Shown here one piece after another: positions 27,057 to 34,791 of a stretch of 64,000 bases of DNA. The stretch's first letter is position 1. Each line of letters starts with the position of its first letter. The notes beneath the pieces were generated by a model. The model did no database searches. It saw nothing but the letters and a program-made list of their open reading frames with translations, and was not told where the DNA came from. A program made the position numbers and the translations under genes. Source of the stretch: DAOLCO01 sp964612555 (lineage in GTDB: Bacteria > Bdellovibrionota_C > UBA2361 > SZUA-149 > DAOLCO01); assembly GCA_964612555.1 (NCBI GenBank), contig CAZTBW010000007.1:62001-126000 (forward strand), read 5' to 3'.

Positions 27057-27099
27057 TATTGGGTTGGGGGTTGGTATCCCTCACCCAATATTTCTTTCT
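27057..27099 (+). terminator. Rho-independent terminator after metK
   Basis: TATTGGGT (27057-27064) pairs with ACCCAATA (27083-27090), with extra G/C pairing inside the loop, followed by TTTCTTTCT. It starts nine bases after the metK stop. This is a convincing intrinsic terminator in the 89-base gap before the MFS gene. Confidence 0.7.
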
Positions 27100-27137
27100 G
27101 AGTTTTCTTTTCTGCTTTTCCTTTTGGATTATCTCTT

Positions 27138-28451
27138 ATGATGTTTCGGAAGTATTTATTCTACTTTTCCGGGCAGCTTGGGCTCATGCTTCATATGAGG
27201 TTTTTCTTCCAGTGGATTATTGATTTTGCCGGGGGTGGAGTTGAGGGACTTGCAATTGTTTCAACCGCAACTCTTGGGTTTGTTCTTTTCGTTTTTCGAT
27301 TTCTGGACGCAGTTACCGACCCTATGTCCGGAATGTTTTCGGATTATGTGGTTTCCAAAGGGGGGAACAGAAGTACCATCCTTCTTTGGGGAGCCCCGCT
27401 TCTTCCCATCGGTTTAATACTGTGTTTTTCAATCTCATCGGAATACTCTTCTTATTATAACTGGATAGTACTTCTCCTCGGGCTCTTTTTGTTTTTTACG
27501 TCCTATACCTTGTACTGCATCCCTTATTGGAGTCTTGTAGGTGACTATAGTGGGGACGATGCAGAGATTAAGTCCAAATTATCCTCTCTTCTCGGGCAGG
27601 GGCTTTTTGTTGCAACCGCAATTGGTTTTGTGGTGACTCCTCTGTTAATTGAGGCGTTTGGGTATATGCAGTCAGCGATGATTATTTCTCTTCTAAGCTT
27701 TCCTTTGCTTTTACTTCCGGCATTTTCCGGGTTTGTCCCCCGTAATCAGATCACGGGCAATCAGACCACAGGCAGTCAGGAAAGTACCCGATTTTCACTT
27801 GAAAGCGTCTTTAATGGTTTTATTTCTCCTCTGAGAGAGCGTGCCTTTCTTGGAGTACTTGTTTATTTTGTGGGTAGTCAAATGGCGTTTACGGTACTTA
27901 CCGCAGTTGCACCACTTTATGTAGTTCAGGTTCTGGGGGAGAGTCGTTCTTATGTTTCTGTAGTGATGGTGCCAGTTGTGGTGCTGGCGATTATTACCTT
28001 TGCTCTCCTTCCAGCTGCGATGAGAAAGTATCACTGGAGTATCCTCTTACACAAAAGTTCTCTTTTTCTTGGAATAGTTTTTATTCTCAGTGGGGTGATT
28101 TATGCGCCCTTATTTATTCCGGTAAAATATCAGGCAGTGCTATTGTTTGCTCTTATTGGACCATTGATAGCAATCGTTCTTGGGGTAGAGGCATTTGCGA
28201 TTACTGAAAGTGGTAAGGAAGATGCTCGTACCGGTATGTACTTTGGTGCGTTTAATTTTGTAATTAAAGGGATGAATGGGGTTGCTTTGTGGGGTACGGG
28301 AGTGACATCCGAATTGGTTTTAAAGAGCGGAGATCCGGCTTATATCCGAATTCTTTTGGGGTATTCAGGGATTCTGGTGATTTTTTTGAGTTTTGTCGGT
28401 TGCAGGTTGCTTAAAAAAGATAGTAAGTTTTCAGCAGTAAAAGTGGCATAG
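27138..28451 (+). CDS. MFS transporter, GPH (MelB-like) type
   Basis: 437 residues with about 12 membrane segments. The first cytoplasmic part has RFLDAVTDPMSGMFSDYV followed by GGNRSTILLWGAPLLP, the fingerprint of the glycoside-pentoside-hexuronide:cation symporters (DA-x2-DP and the G-x-R loop). YCIPYWSLVGDYS also fits. In this family sugar uptake is driven by Na+ or H+; the substrate here is unknown. It stands between metK and hemH without related sugar-use genes. Confidence 0.85.
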   Translation: MMFRKYLFYFSGQLGLMLHMRFFFQWIIDFAGGGVEGLAIVSTATLGFVLFVFRFLDAVTDPMSGMFSDYVVSKGGNRSTILLWGAPLLPIGLILCFSISSEYSSYYNWIVLLLGLFLFFTSYTLYCIPYWSLVGDYSGDDAEIKSKLSSLLGQGLFVATAIGFVVTPLLIEAFGYMQSAMIISLLSFPLLLLPAFSGFVPRNQITGNQTTGSQESTRFSLESVFNGFISPLRERAFLGVLVYFVGSQMAFTVLTAVAPLYVVQVLGESRSYVSVVMVPVVVLAIITFALLPAAMRKYHWSILLHKSSLFLGIVFILSGVIYAPLFIPVKYQAVLLFALIGPLIAIVLGVEAFAITESGKEDARTGMYFGAFNFVIKGMNGVALWGTGVTSELVLKSGDPAYIRILLGYSGILVIFLSFVGCRLLKKDSKFSAVKVA

Positions 28452-28526
28452 TTTCTCAAAAACAGTTCCCAATTTTTATTTTTAATCGTAGTCTGTACAG
28501 CTATAATAAATTAAATAGCTATACGG

Positions 28527-29654
28527 ATGACTGTGGAGCAAAATAAAAGCCATAAATATTTTCTTGGGACTAAAGACTTTTCTCATAACTATGCTCCGGG
28601 AACTGGTATCTTACTCCTTAATCTTGGAACTCCGGATGCCCCCACACGAAAAGCGCTTCGGAGATATCTAAAAGAGTTTTTGAGTGATGTGCGAATTATT
28701 GAACTTCCAAAATTTACCTGGCAATTACTGCTTCAGGGAATCATTCTTCAAAGAAGACCTCAAAGAGTTGCCAAGCTCTATAAATCAATCTGGACCGAAG
28801 ATGGATCTCCTCTGTTGGTGTACACGAAATCCCTCAGTAAAAAACTTGAAACTTCTCTTCGGCTCAGATCAGGAAGTCCGGTTCATGTTGCCTGTGGTAT
28901 GCGGTATGGGAATCCTTCCGTGAAAAGTGCTCTCAGGGAGTTGAAGGATAAAGGTTGTGTAAGGATTTTATTTATTCCTCTTTTTGGACAGTACTCTTCT
29001 ACTACCGTTGGTTCTGCTTTTGATGCATTTGCTTCTGAGCTTATGACCTGGAGGTGGGTGCCTGACATTAGAACCATACACTATTTTCATGATCATCCGG
29101 GATATATTGCGGCTCTTGCTAAGCGAGTCACTGCTCATTGGGAAACACATGGCAGGGGTGAAAAACTCCTCATGTCATTTCATGGAGTTCCCAAGAGGTA
29201 TATACTTGCCGGTGACCCTTATTCCTGTCATTGCAGGAAGACAGCTCGACTTCTGGCAGAAGCCCTCGGTATAGATAATAGTGCATATCACGTATCCTTT
29301 CAGTCTCAGTTCGGCAAGGAAGAATGGATTAAGCCTGCTACTGATGCAACTCTTGTAGAATGGGCAAAAGCAGGTATGAGAAAAGTGGATGTGATGTGTC
29401 CGGGTTTTCTGGTTGATTGTCTTGAAACTCTTGAAGAGATAGAAGTTGAGAATAAAGAGAATTTTATAAAAAATGGAGGAGAGGTATATCACTACATTCC
29501 TTCGTTGAATGATGGTGAGGATTTTGTTTCAGTGCTTGAAGACCTCTGTATAGAACATGGTGTGGGGTGGCTTGTTCCTAAAGAGGAATGGAGGGAGAGT
29601 GAAGTGATGAGGGAAGGGGAGAAGACTGAGGAACGGTACCGTAAGTTGGTTTAG
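28527..29654 (+). CDS. hemH: Ferrochelatase
   Basis: 375 residues. It inserts Fe2+ into protoporphyrin IX (or coproporphyrin III). Family marks: LLLNLGTPDAPT near the N-terminus, FLSDVRIIELP, the metal-site His in MSFHGVPKRY, the Cys-containing GDPYSCHC segment, FQSQFGKEEWIKP and the catalytic Glu in CPGFLVDCLETLEEI. The C-terminus carries a charged extension of about 25 residues beyond the common core. No other heme gene is near. A large inverted repeat starts 25 bases after the stop. Confidence 0.95.
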   Translation: MTVEQNKSHKYFLGTKDFSHNYAPGTGILLLNLGTPDAPTRKALRRYLKEFLSDVRIIELPKFTWQLLLQGIILQRRPQRVAKLYKSIWTEDGSPLLVYTKSLSKKLETSLRLRSGSPVHVACGMRYGNPSVKSALRELKDKGCVRILFIPLFGQYSSTTVGSAFDAFASELMTWRWVPDIRTIHYFHDHPGYIAALAKRVTAHWETHGRGEKLLMSFHGVPKRYILAGDPYSCHCRKTARLLAEALGIDNSAYHVSFQSQFGKEEWIKPATDATLVEWAKAGMRKVDVMCPGFLVDCLETLEEIEVENKENFIKNGGEVYHYIPSLNDGEDFVSVLEDLCIEHGVGWLVPKEEWRESEVMREGEKTEERYRKLV

Positions 29655-29678
29655 TTTATCTATGCCCTACCACCACCA

Positions 29679-29805
29679 GGCAAAGAGTCAGGGAGCGCCT
29701 TTCGTCGAATGGCTCCCTCGGAACGGTTAGTCCTGTATGTTTTGTACGGTCTACTTGTCCTCAGTCCGCTTGAGTTCTCCGAAAGCCACTCCCTGACTCT
29801 CTGCC
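29679..29805. repeat. Long inverted repeat with 26-base arms downstream of hemH
   Basis: The left arm 29679-29704 and the right arm 29780-29805 are complementary at 23 of 26 positions; the core GAGTCAGGGAG/CTCCCTGACTC is perfect. They enclose 75 bases. It may be a large stem-loop terminator, a structured RNA or a MITE-like element. No target-site duplication is evident. Confidence 0.6.
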
Positions 29806-30122
29806 TTACACCCCACCAATTTTTTATAATTTTAGATAGTTTATGGTAGGGATGTTTCCGAGTAGTCTTAGTAAATACAGCTACTTAGAAAATGCTTATC
29901 AAATCCTTAAGTCTTATCCTGAAGAGGTCGATGTTTAAAGGGTAAGTGTTTGTTACGCTTGCGGATTTAACATTACAAGACCATGGAAATGGTTTTGTAC
30001 ACGGAAGTATGCAGTACGAGAATGAGTAGCAGTAATTCATTCTTCATTCAGTTTTTTCAAAAGGATGCTTGTGTCTGGCGTTATTCCTATGTCTTGAGTC
30101 TGTTTCTTCGACAAGCTCAGGG

Positions 30123-30150
30123 CTTGCAGCTACCTGCAGGTAGCTGCAAG
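30123..30150. promoter_or_regulatory. Perfect 28-base palindrome overlapping the flagellin ribosome binding site
   Basis: The half-site CTTGCAGCTACCTG (30123-30136) is followed at once by its exact reverse complement (30137-30150). The last bases, CAAG, are the first part of the AAGGAGG ribosome binding site at 30148-30154, eight bases before ATG 30162. In RNA it would form a 14-base stem that could compete with the ribosome; in DNA it could bind a dimeric regulator. Confidence 0.6.
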
Positions 30151-30161
30151 GAGGTCTTCCT

Positions 30162-32213
30162 ATGAGTAGACTCTCCCTTACAACCAATATCGCTTCTCTC
30201 AATGCACAGAGAAATCTTGCTAAGGCGAGTAAGAATCTGGAAACTTCTTTCAACAGACTCTCAAGCGGGATGAGAATCAACCGTGCATCGGATGATGCAG
30301 CAGGCTTATCTGTATCTTCACTCCTGAATATGGACAGAGCCGTTCTTACTCAGGGTGTTCGCAATTTAAATGATGGAATCAGTTATTTAAATATTGCAGA
30401 AGGTGCCATTACAGAGCTTACGAATATCATGTTTCGTATTAAGGAGATTGCAGCGCAGAGTGCGAATGGTACTTTGAGTAATACTCAAAGAAAACCTTTA
30501 CAGGATGAAGTGAGTGCTTTACAGGATGAGTATAATCGTATTCTCCATAATACCAGGTTTAACGGGATGCAGTTACTTACAGGTGTTAATACTCTTGTTA
30601 ATTTACAGGGAGGTTATGGAACAGCTGGGGGGCTTGCAGTTCAAGTTGGAAATGCACTTACCACTGATGCTTTTGAGATATTGTCTGCGGGGGAGACGGT
30701 GCAACTCAGTACGAATAGTAGTGGGGGAGAGCCAAATAATCCTAGTTATATTAAGTCAGTGAGTGCCGATGGTCGTTATGTTGTATTTGAGTCAAGTGCC
30801 ACAAACCTGATTTCTGGTGTGAGCGGAACTCAGCTTTATGTGAAGGATACAGAAACGGGTGAGCTTAGGTTAGGAAGCAGTACTGCGGATGGAGTGCCGG
30901 CGGATAGTGCTACATATCAAGGGAGCATAAGTGCGGATGGTCGTTATCTTGCATTTGAGTCGAATGCCACAAACTTGCTTCCTGGAGTGGGTGGTGAGGA
31001 GCAGATTTATATCAAGGATTTAATTACAGGTGAACTCAGGTTAGGAAGTAGCAATGCAAATGGAGTCGAGGGGAATGGTAATCATGCTCAATCTAGCTTA
31101 AGTGCAGATGGACGTTATCTTGCGTTTAGATCGGATTCTACAAATCTGCTTCCCGGTGTGAGTGGACAACAGATTTATGTGAAAGACTTAGTTACTGGGG
31201 AGTTGAAATTAGGAAGCAGTACGATAGACGGAGTGCAGGGGAATAGTTTTAGCCAAGAGGTGAGCATAAGTGCAGATGGTCGTTATCTTGCGTTTAAGTC
31301 AAATTCGACAAATCTACTTCCTGGGGTGAGTGGTCAGCAGGTCTATATCAAGGATTTAGTTACAGGTGAGCTCAGGCTAGGTAGTAGTAATGCGAGTGGA
31401 GTGCAGGGGAATGCTGTGAGTGAATTCGGGAAAATAAGTGCGGACGGTCGCTATCTTATGTTTTCTTCAGATTCCACGAACCTGCTTCCTGGAGTGAGCG
31501 GATGGCAGATTTACATTAAGGATTTAGAGACAGGTGGGATTAGACTGGGAAGTAGTACGGCTGATGGGGTGCAAGGAGATAATAGTACCTCTAGTGCAAG
31601 CATAAGTGGAGACGGTCGTTATGTTTCATTTTTTTCATACTCCTCAAATTTTATTGATGGTGTGGGTGGTGGACAAGTGTATAGAAAGGATATGCAGACT
31701 GGTGGAATTGAGCTTGTTTCCATTAATACTGATAATGAAAGTATAAATATTGGATTTTTGCCAGCAAGTAATTCTTTTATTAGTGCTGATGGTTTAAAAG
31801 TATTTTTTGATATGGACTTTAATGCTGCGTGGAATGGTCAAGTCTATTCACGAAGCATGTCTAAAACCGGAGTAGATGAACTTGCCGGCATGGTTGTTTC
31901 AAATCAGGCAACTGCACGTGTAACCCTCGCACTTTCAAAACAAAGACTTGAAACTTTAAACCTTGCCCGTGCGGGTATCGGTGCATCAAGTTCAAGAATA
32001 GATACTGCAATTTCTAACCTCTCAACTATTAGTCAAAACCTTGCAAATGCAGCATCTCAAATTACTGACACGGATGTTGCAGAAGAATCAGCACGGCTTG
32101 TAGCAAACCAGATTCTTCAGCAGGCAGGGGCTGCTGTTCTGGCACAGGCTAATGCACAGCCTGAGCTTATCTTGAGATTACTGAAAAATTCATCATCAAA
32201 AGAGGAGACGTAG
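30162..32213 (+). CDS. Flagellin with a seven-bladed beta-propeller insert
   Basis: 683 residues with a strong AAGGAGG site. Residues 1 to about 145 are a typical flagellin D0/D1 N-terminus (NIASLNAQRNL, FNRLSSGMRINRASDDAAGL, LNDGISYLNIAEGA, RFNGMQLLTG). Residues from about 580 are the matching C-terminal helices (SRIDTAISNL, QITDTDVAEESARLVANQIL, and QAGAAVLAQANAQPEL), ending with a short extra tail. Between them, in the surface-exposed region, are seven repeats of about 56 residues starting at 199, 255, 312, 368, 424, 480 and 539. Each has S-x-S-A-D-G-R-Y-x-x-F and Q-x-Y-x-K-D, like PD40/TolB propeller blades. It should polymerise as filament with a propeller displayed outside. No other flagellar gene is in the window. 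Confidence 0.88.
   Translation: MSRLSLTTNIASLNAQRNLAKASKNLETSFNRLSSGMRINRASDDAAGLSVSSLLNMDRAVLTQGVRNLNDGISYLNIAEGAITELTNIMFRIKEIAAQSANGTLSNTQRKPLQDEVSALQDEYNRILHNTRFNGMQLLTGVNTLVNLQGGYGTAGGLAVQVGNALTTDAFEILSAGETVQLSTNSSGGEPNNPSYIKSVSADGRYVVFESSATNLISGVSGTQLYVKDTETGELRLGSSTADGVPADSATYQGSISADGRYLAFESNATNLLPGVGGEEQIYIKDLITGELRLGSSNANGVEGNGNHAQSSLSADGRYLAFRSDSTNLLPGVSGQQIYVKDLVTGELKLGSSTIDGVQGNSFSQEVSISADGRYLAFKSNSTNLLPGVSGQQVYIKDLVTGELRLGSSNASGVQGNAVSEFGKISADGRYLMFSSDSTNLLPGVSGWQIYIKDLETGGIRLGSSTADGVQGDNSTSSASISGDGRYVSFFSYSSNFIDGVGGGQVYRKDMQTGGIELVSINTDNESINIGFLPASNSFISADGLKVFFDMDFNAAWNGQVYSRSMSKTGVDELAGMVVSNQATARVTLALSKQRLETLNLARAGIGASSSRIDTAISNLSTISQNLANAASQITDTDVAEESARLVANQILQQAGAAVLAQANAQPELILRLLKNSSSKEET
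30756..31890 (+). repeat. Tandem 168-bp repeats encoding propeller blades
   Basis: Repeat units start at 30756, 30924, 31095, 31263, 31431, 31599 and about 31776. Steps are 168, 171, 168, 168, 168 and 177 bases. DNA is clearly similar between units two to five (for example AGTGCGGATGGTCGTTATCT and AAATCTGCTTCC variants), less so in the last two. This suggests growth by tandem duplication inside the flagellin gene. Confidence 0.8.
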
Positions 32214-32216
32214 GAC

Positions 32217-33773
32217 CTACAATAAATGACTTAAAGGATTCTGGTTTGTGGTGAGTTTGTCTTTTAGCAAGCGCTCTACTCGTTTGATGAGTATTTTTTT
32301 CTTTACGTTTTTATCACAATAATCATCAGCGCCGTATGAGAGGACTTCGTATTCGTCTTCTGAGCTGGATACTGCGGTGAGCATCAGTACGGGTATGGAT
32401 TTTGTTTTTGCGTTTGATTTTAGTTCCCGTACCATGTCAATGCCACTCATTATGGGCATCATTACATCAGATAGTATTATATCGAAAGATGAGGTTTCCA
32501 AGGTCTCAAGTGCGGCTTTTCCGTTTTCAGCAAGTGTTACCGCATATCCTTCAGAAGAAAATACCATTTGCAGAACTTCTCTTTGATTACAATCATCTTC
32601 AACTATGAGCATGTTGATTGAGCCGGGAACAGGTTTTTGTTGTGATACATTTGATTTGATCTCATTCATCCGCTTGTGTGCCTCTATATACCCATCAGGT
32701 ATCGGAGGACATTCTGAAATAATTTCTTCAAAAGAAGTAAGTCCCTGATAAACTTTCGATATCCCATCTTCCATAAGACTTCTCATGCCCTGTTTGAAGG
32801 AATGAAGCACAAGAGACTCAGAGGCACCATGATTTATGTAGGTACGAGCACCCTCGTCTACGGGAATGGCAGTGGAAAGATCAAGCATGCCCCGATATGA
32901 TGAAAAACCGCATTTTGAACAACCTCTGCTGAACATATAGGTTTTTTCAATACTGTTTTGTATTATTTGAGGAAGTTTGTTTACGGAATCTGCCGGTATA
33001 TTCGTTGATTTTGCACAAACACCACATTGACGTCTTACTCTCGTGTTAACAAAGGAAAGAAGGAGCTGTTCTGTAAAAGAGTCTGTAGATGCACCGGAAT
33101 CCTTAAGTACAGTACAGATGTTCCAGATTTGTTCAACCGGATTGAGTGAAGGTACTCCGATTACTACAAGATGATTTTTTGAAGCGGAAATACACTCGAG
33201 TAGTTCCGATGATGACAACTCAGTATCAAAAAATAACGCGTCTGGTCTCATGGATAAAACAAGAGCACTTCCACCAATTTTTTTCTGCGATTCAAAATGG
33301 TTTGTAAGAATCATACCGGAACGCTGTTTGAGCGCCTGAGTAAGAGCATCTCTTAGCGCTTTTTCCATGATAATGACATCACTCAGTGGAGTGATACTTT
33401 CTTTGGTGATATTGGAAATATTGATTTCGGGAACTGTCGCGCTTTTAGCAAATTCAATGTCACCCATACAGGTAAGTCCCGAAAGTGGAGCAAGTAGAAT
33501 CTTAAGAGTGGGGCTGGAGTTTCTTCCTGAAAAACCATCTTCAGGACTCGACCATAGAAAAGAGCGTTTTTTCAGATAGGATACGATTGCCAGATGATCT
33601 TCCCGATTCAGAGGTTCAGAGCTTTGGATTTCGCTGTTTGAATAGAATGATACTGTGCTGTTTGTGTCTGAATCAGTCTGGATTCGAATATGGCTTATAT
33701 CTGACTTAAGCGCTTTTGAAAGCAGATTAAGAGTGTTCCTGATTCCTGCAAGTTGGTTTGAAATAGTGTTCAC
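32217..33773 (-). CDS. PilB/GspE-like pseudo-ATPase fused to a receiver domain
   Basis: 518 residues. Residues about 130-355 follow the order of a PilB/GspE secretion ATPase: SGMILTNHF at the Walker A place, RPDALFFDTELSSSELLECISA at the Walker B region, HLVVIGVPSLNPVEQI at the His box, then NTRVRRQCGVC (Cys250, 253), a second pair CSKC (285, 288), YRGMLDL and GISKVYQGLTSFEEII. The P-loop GxxGxGKT is gone, and the Walker B Glu region is altered, so it should not hydrolyse ATP. The four-Cys zinc site is kept. Residues 386-510 are an intact receiver domain (D393/D394, D436, T466, K488). It converges on the flagellin gene three bases away. Role probably regulatory. Confidence 0.75.
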   Translation of the reverse strand: MNTISNQLAGIRNTLNLLSKALKSDISHIRIQTDSDTNSTVSFYSNSEIQSSEPLNREDHLAIVSYLKKRSFLWSSPEDGFSGRNSSPTLKILLAPLSGLTCMGDIEFAKSATVPEINISNITKESITPLSDVIIMEKALRDALTQALKQRSGMILTNHFESQKKIGGSALVLSMRPDALFFDTELSSSELLECISASKNHLVVIGVPSLNPVEQIWNICTVLKDSGASTDSFTEQLLLSFVNTRVRRQCGVCAKSTNIPADSVNKLPQIIQNSIEKTYMFSRGCSKCGFSSYRGMLDLSTAIPVDEGARTYINHGASESLVLHSFKQGMRSLMEDGISKVYQGLTSFEEIISECPPIPDGYIEAHKRMNEIKSNVSQQKPVPGSINMLIVEDDCNQREVLQMVFSSEGYAVTLAENGKAALETLETSSFDIILSDVMMPIMSGIDMVRELKSNAKTKSIPVLMLTAVSSSEDEYEVLSYGADDYCDKNVKKKILIKRVERLLKDKLTTNQNPLSHLL

Positions 33774-33939
33774 TGGAGCTCCTGAAAAGAGAGTAAAAAA
33801 CGTACCTTAGTAATTATCGACACCGGGATATTATTCTTGAGGAGAAATGGGTGGAGGGTAGATGCCAGGTAAGTATTTAAAATAGTTATGGATGATTGTC
33901 GTATGGTGAATCAGCCCCGAAAATTATATTCAGGCAGGT

Positions 33940-34776
33940 TTATTCAGTAACAGGTTCGTTTAGTCGAAGGGTAAGGCACTTGGCTGCTCCGCCTGATTTT
34001 AAAAACTCTCCAAGTGGGGTCTGGTGGGTTGTGAAACCAATAGCATTTAGTTGTTGCAGTAAATCTTCTGAAACCTCATTTAGAACAATGTGGGTATTAA
34101 TATTAACCGCATTGCAGGCAAAAAGCATGGCATCTTCTTCTGAGACTACTATCCTTTTTTCTTTGGGAATCCTGCTTTCTATCAGCTGATTGCTGTTTTT
34201 GTCGAAAGCGGGAGGATAGTACATTAGATATCCATCTTCGAGAGGACAGAAGCAGGTATCAAGATGATAAAATCTTGAATCAAGCAGTTGGAGCGAAAGT
34301 ACCTCTGATGGTACCCACTGGTTCAGATATGAGTGAGCTTCAATTTCAGTGCGAAAACCGTAACCCGCCCAGAGAATGTTCTGGCTTCGATCAAAGAGAG
34401 CATCCCCTGCGCCTTCAAAGGGAATATCTTCAGGGAGGATTTTGCAGGAAAATCCGTTGGAGAAAAACCATTTCTCAAAAATTGGTTCCTCGGGCATTCT
34501 CTCCCCATGAAAGAAACGGGAGATTATGCAGGTAGAGTCATATACAAGACCTGCATTAGCAGTAAACACGAGGTCAGGTACTTTTGGGTCAGGTGGAACC
34601 AGTGAGACTTCTGCAAGAGATGAGATAATTGAATAGAGATTTTTCCACTGAATTTTTGACACATCCGATTTTGCACGGGAGATATTACCTTCCATCCATG
34701 GGTTTATGATGTATTTTACATCAAAAAAATCGGGGCGACACATCAGGAAGTTATACGAATTATTTGTACTGACCAT
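33940..34776 (-). CDS. Amidinotransferase-fold hydrolase (arginine/dimethylarginine type)
   Basis: 278 residues, pentein fold. Motifs in order: MCRPDFFDVKYIINPWM at the N-terminus, VFTANAG, FEGAGDALF (substrate acid), FYHLDTCFCPL (catalytic His-Asp region), and the catalytic Cys in SGGAAKC near the C-terminus. This matches the arginine deiminase/DDAH group that hydrolyses guanidino carbons, and the N-terminal motif recalls the arginine dihydrolases (ArgZ-type), which make ornithine from arginine. The N-acetylglutamate synthase-like gene lies 15 bases upstream on the same strand, so the pair probably works on arginine. Exact substrate is unproven. Confidence 0.82.
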   Translation of the reverse strand: MVSTNNSYNFLMCRPDFFDVKYIINPWMEGNISRAKSDVSKIQWKNLYSIISSLAEVSLVPPDPKVPDLVFTANAGLVYDSTCIISRFFHGERMPEEPIFEKWFFSNGFSCKILPEDIPFEGAGDALFDRSQNILWAGYGFRTEIEAHSYLNQWVPSEVLSLQLLDSRFYHLDTCFCPLEDGYLMYYPPAFDKNSNQLIESRIPKEKRIVVSEEDAMLFACNAVNINTHIVLNEVSEDLLQQLNAIGFTTHQTPLGEFLKSGGAAKCLTLRLNEPVTE

Positions 34777-34791
34777 GGGTTTTAAAACTGA

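Larger units (their letters stand above)
29655..30161. other. 507-base non-coding stretch between hemH and the flagellin gene
   Basis: No convincing gene. It holds a 26-base-arm inverted repeat (29679-29805), a possible but weak 28-codon reading frame (29852-29938), AT-rich sequence, a REP-like TTCGACAAGCTCAGGG stretch (about 30108-30122) and a perfect 28-base palindrome (30123-30150) that runs into the ribosome binding site of the flagellin gene. No clear sigma-28 or sigma-54 promoter could be picked by eye. Confidence 0.6.

Noticed and set aside
29852..29938. 28-codon frame starting MFPSSLSKYS between hemH and the flagellin gene
   Set aside because: Too short, only a weak ribosome binding site, and no recognisable similarity. 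Could be a gene remnant but not supported.
30756..31890. Regular repeats considered as a CRISPR array
   Set aside because: Units are 168 bases, in frame and coding; they are propeller blades.
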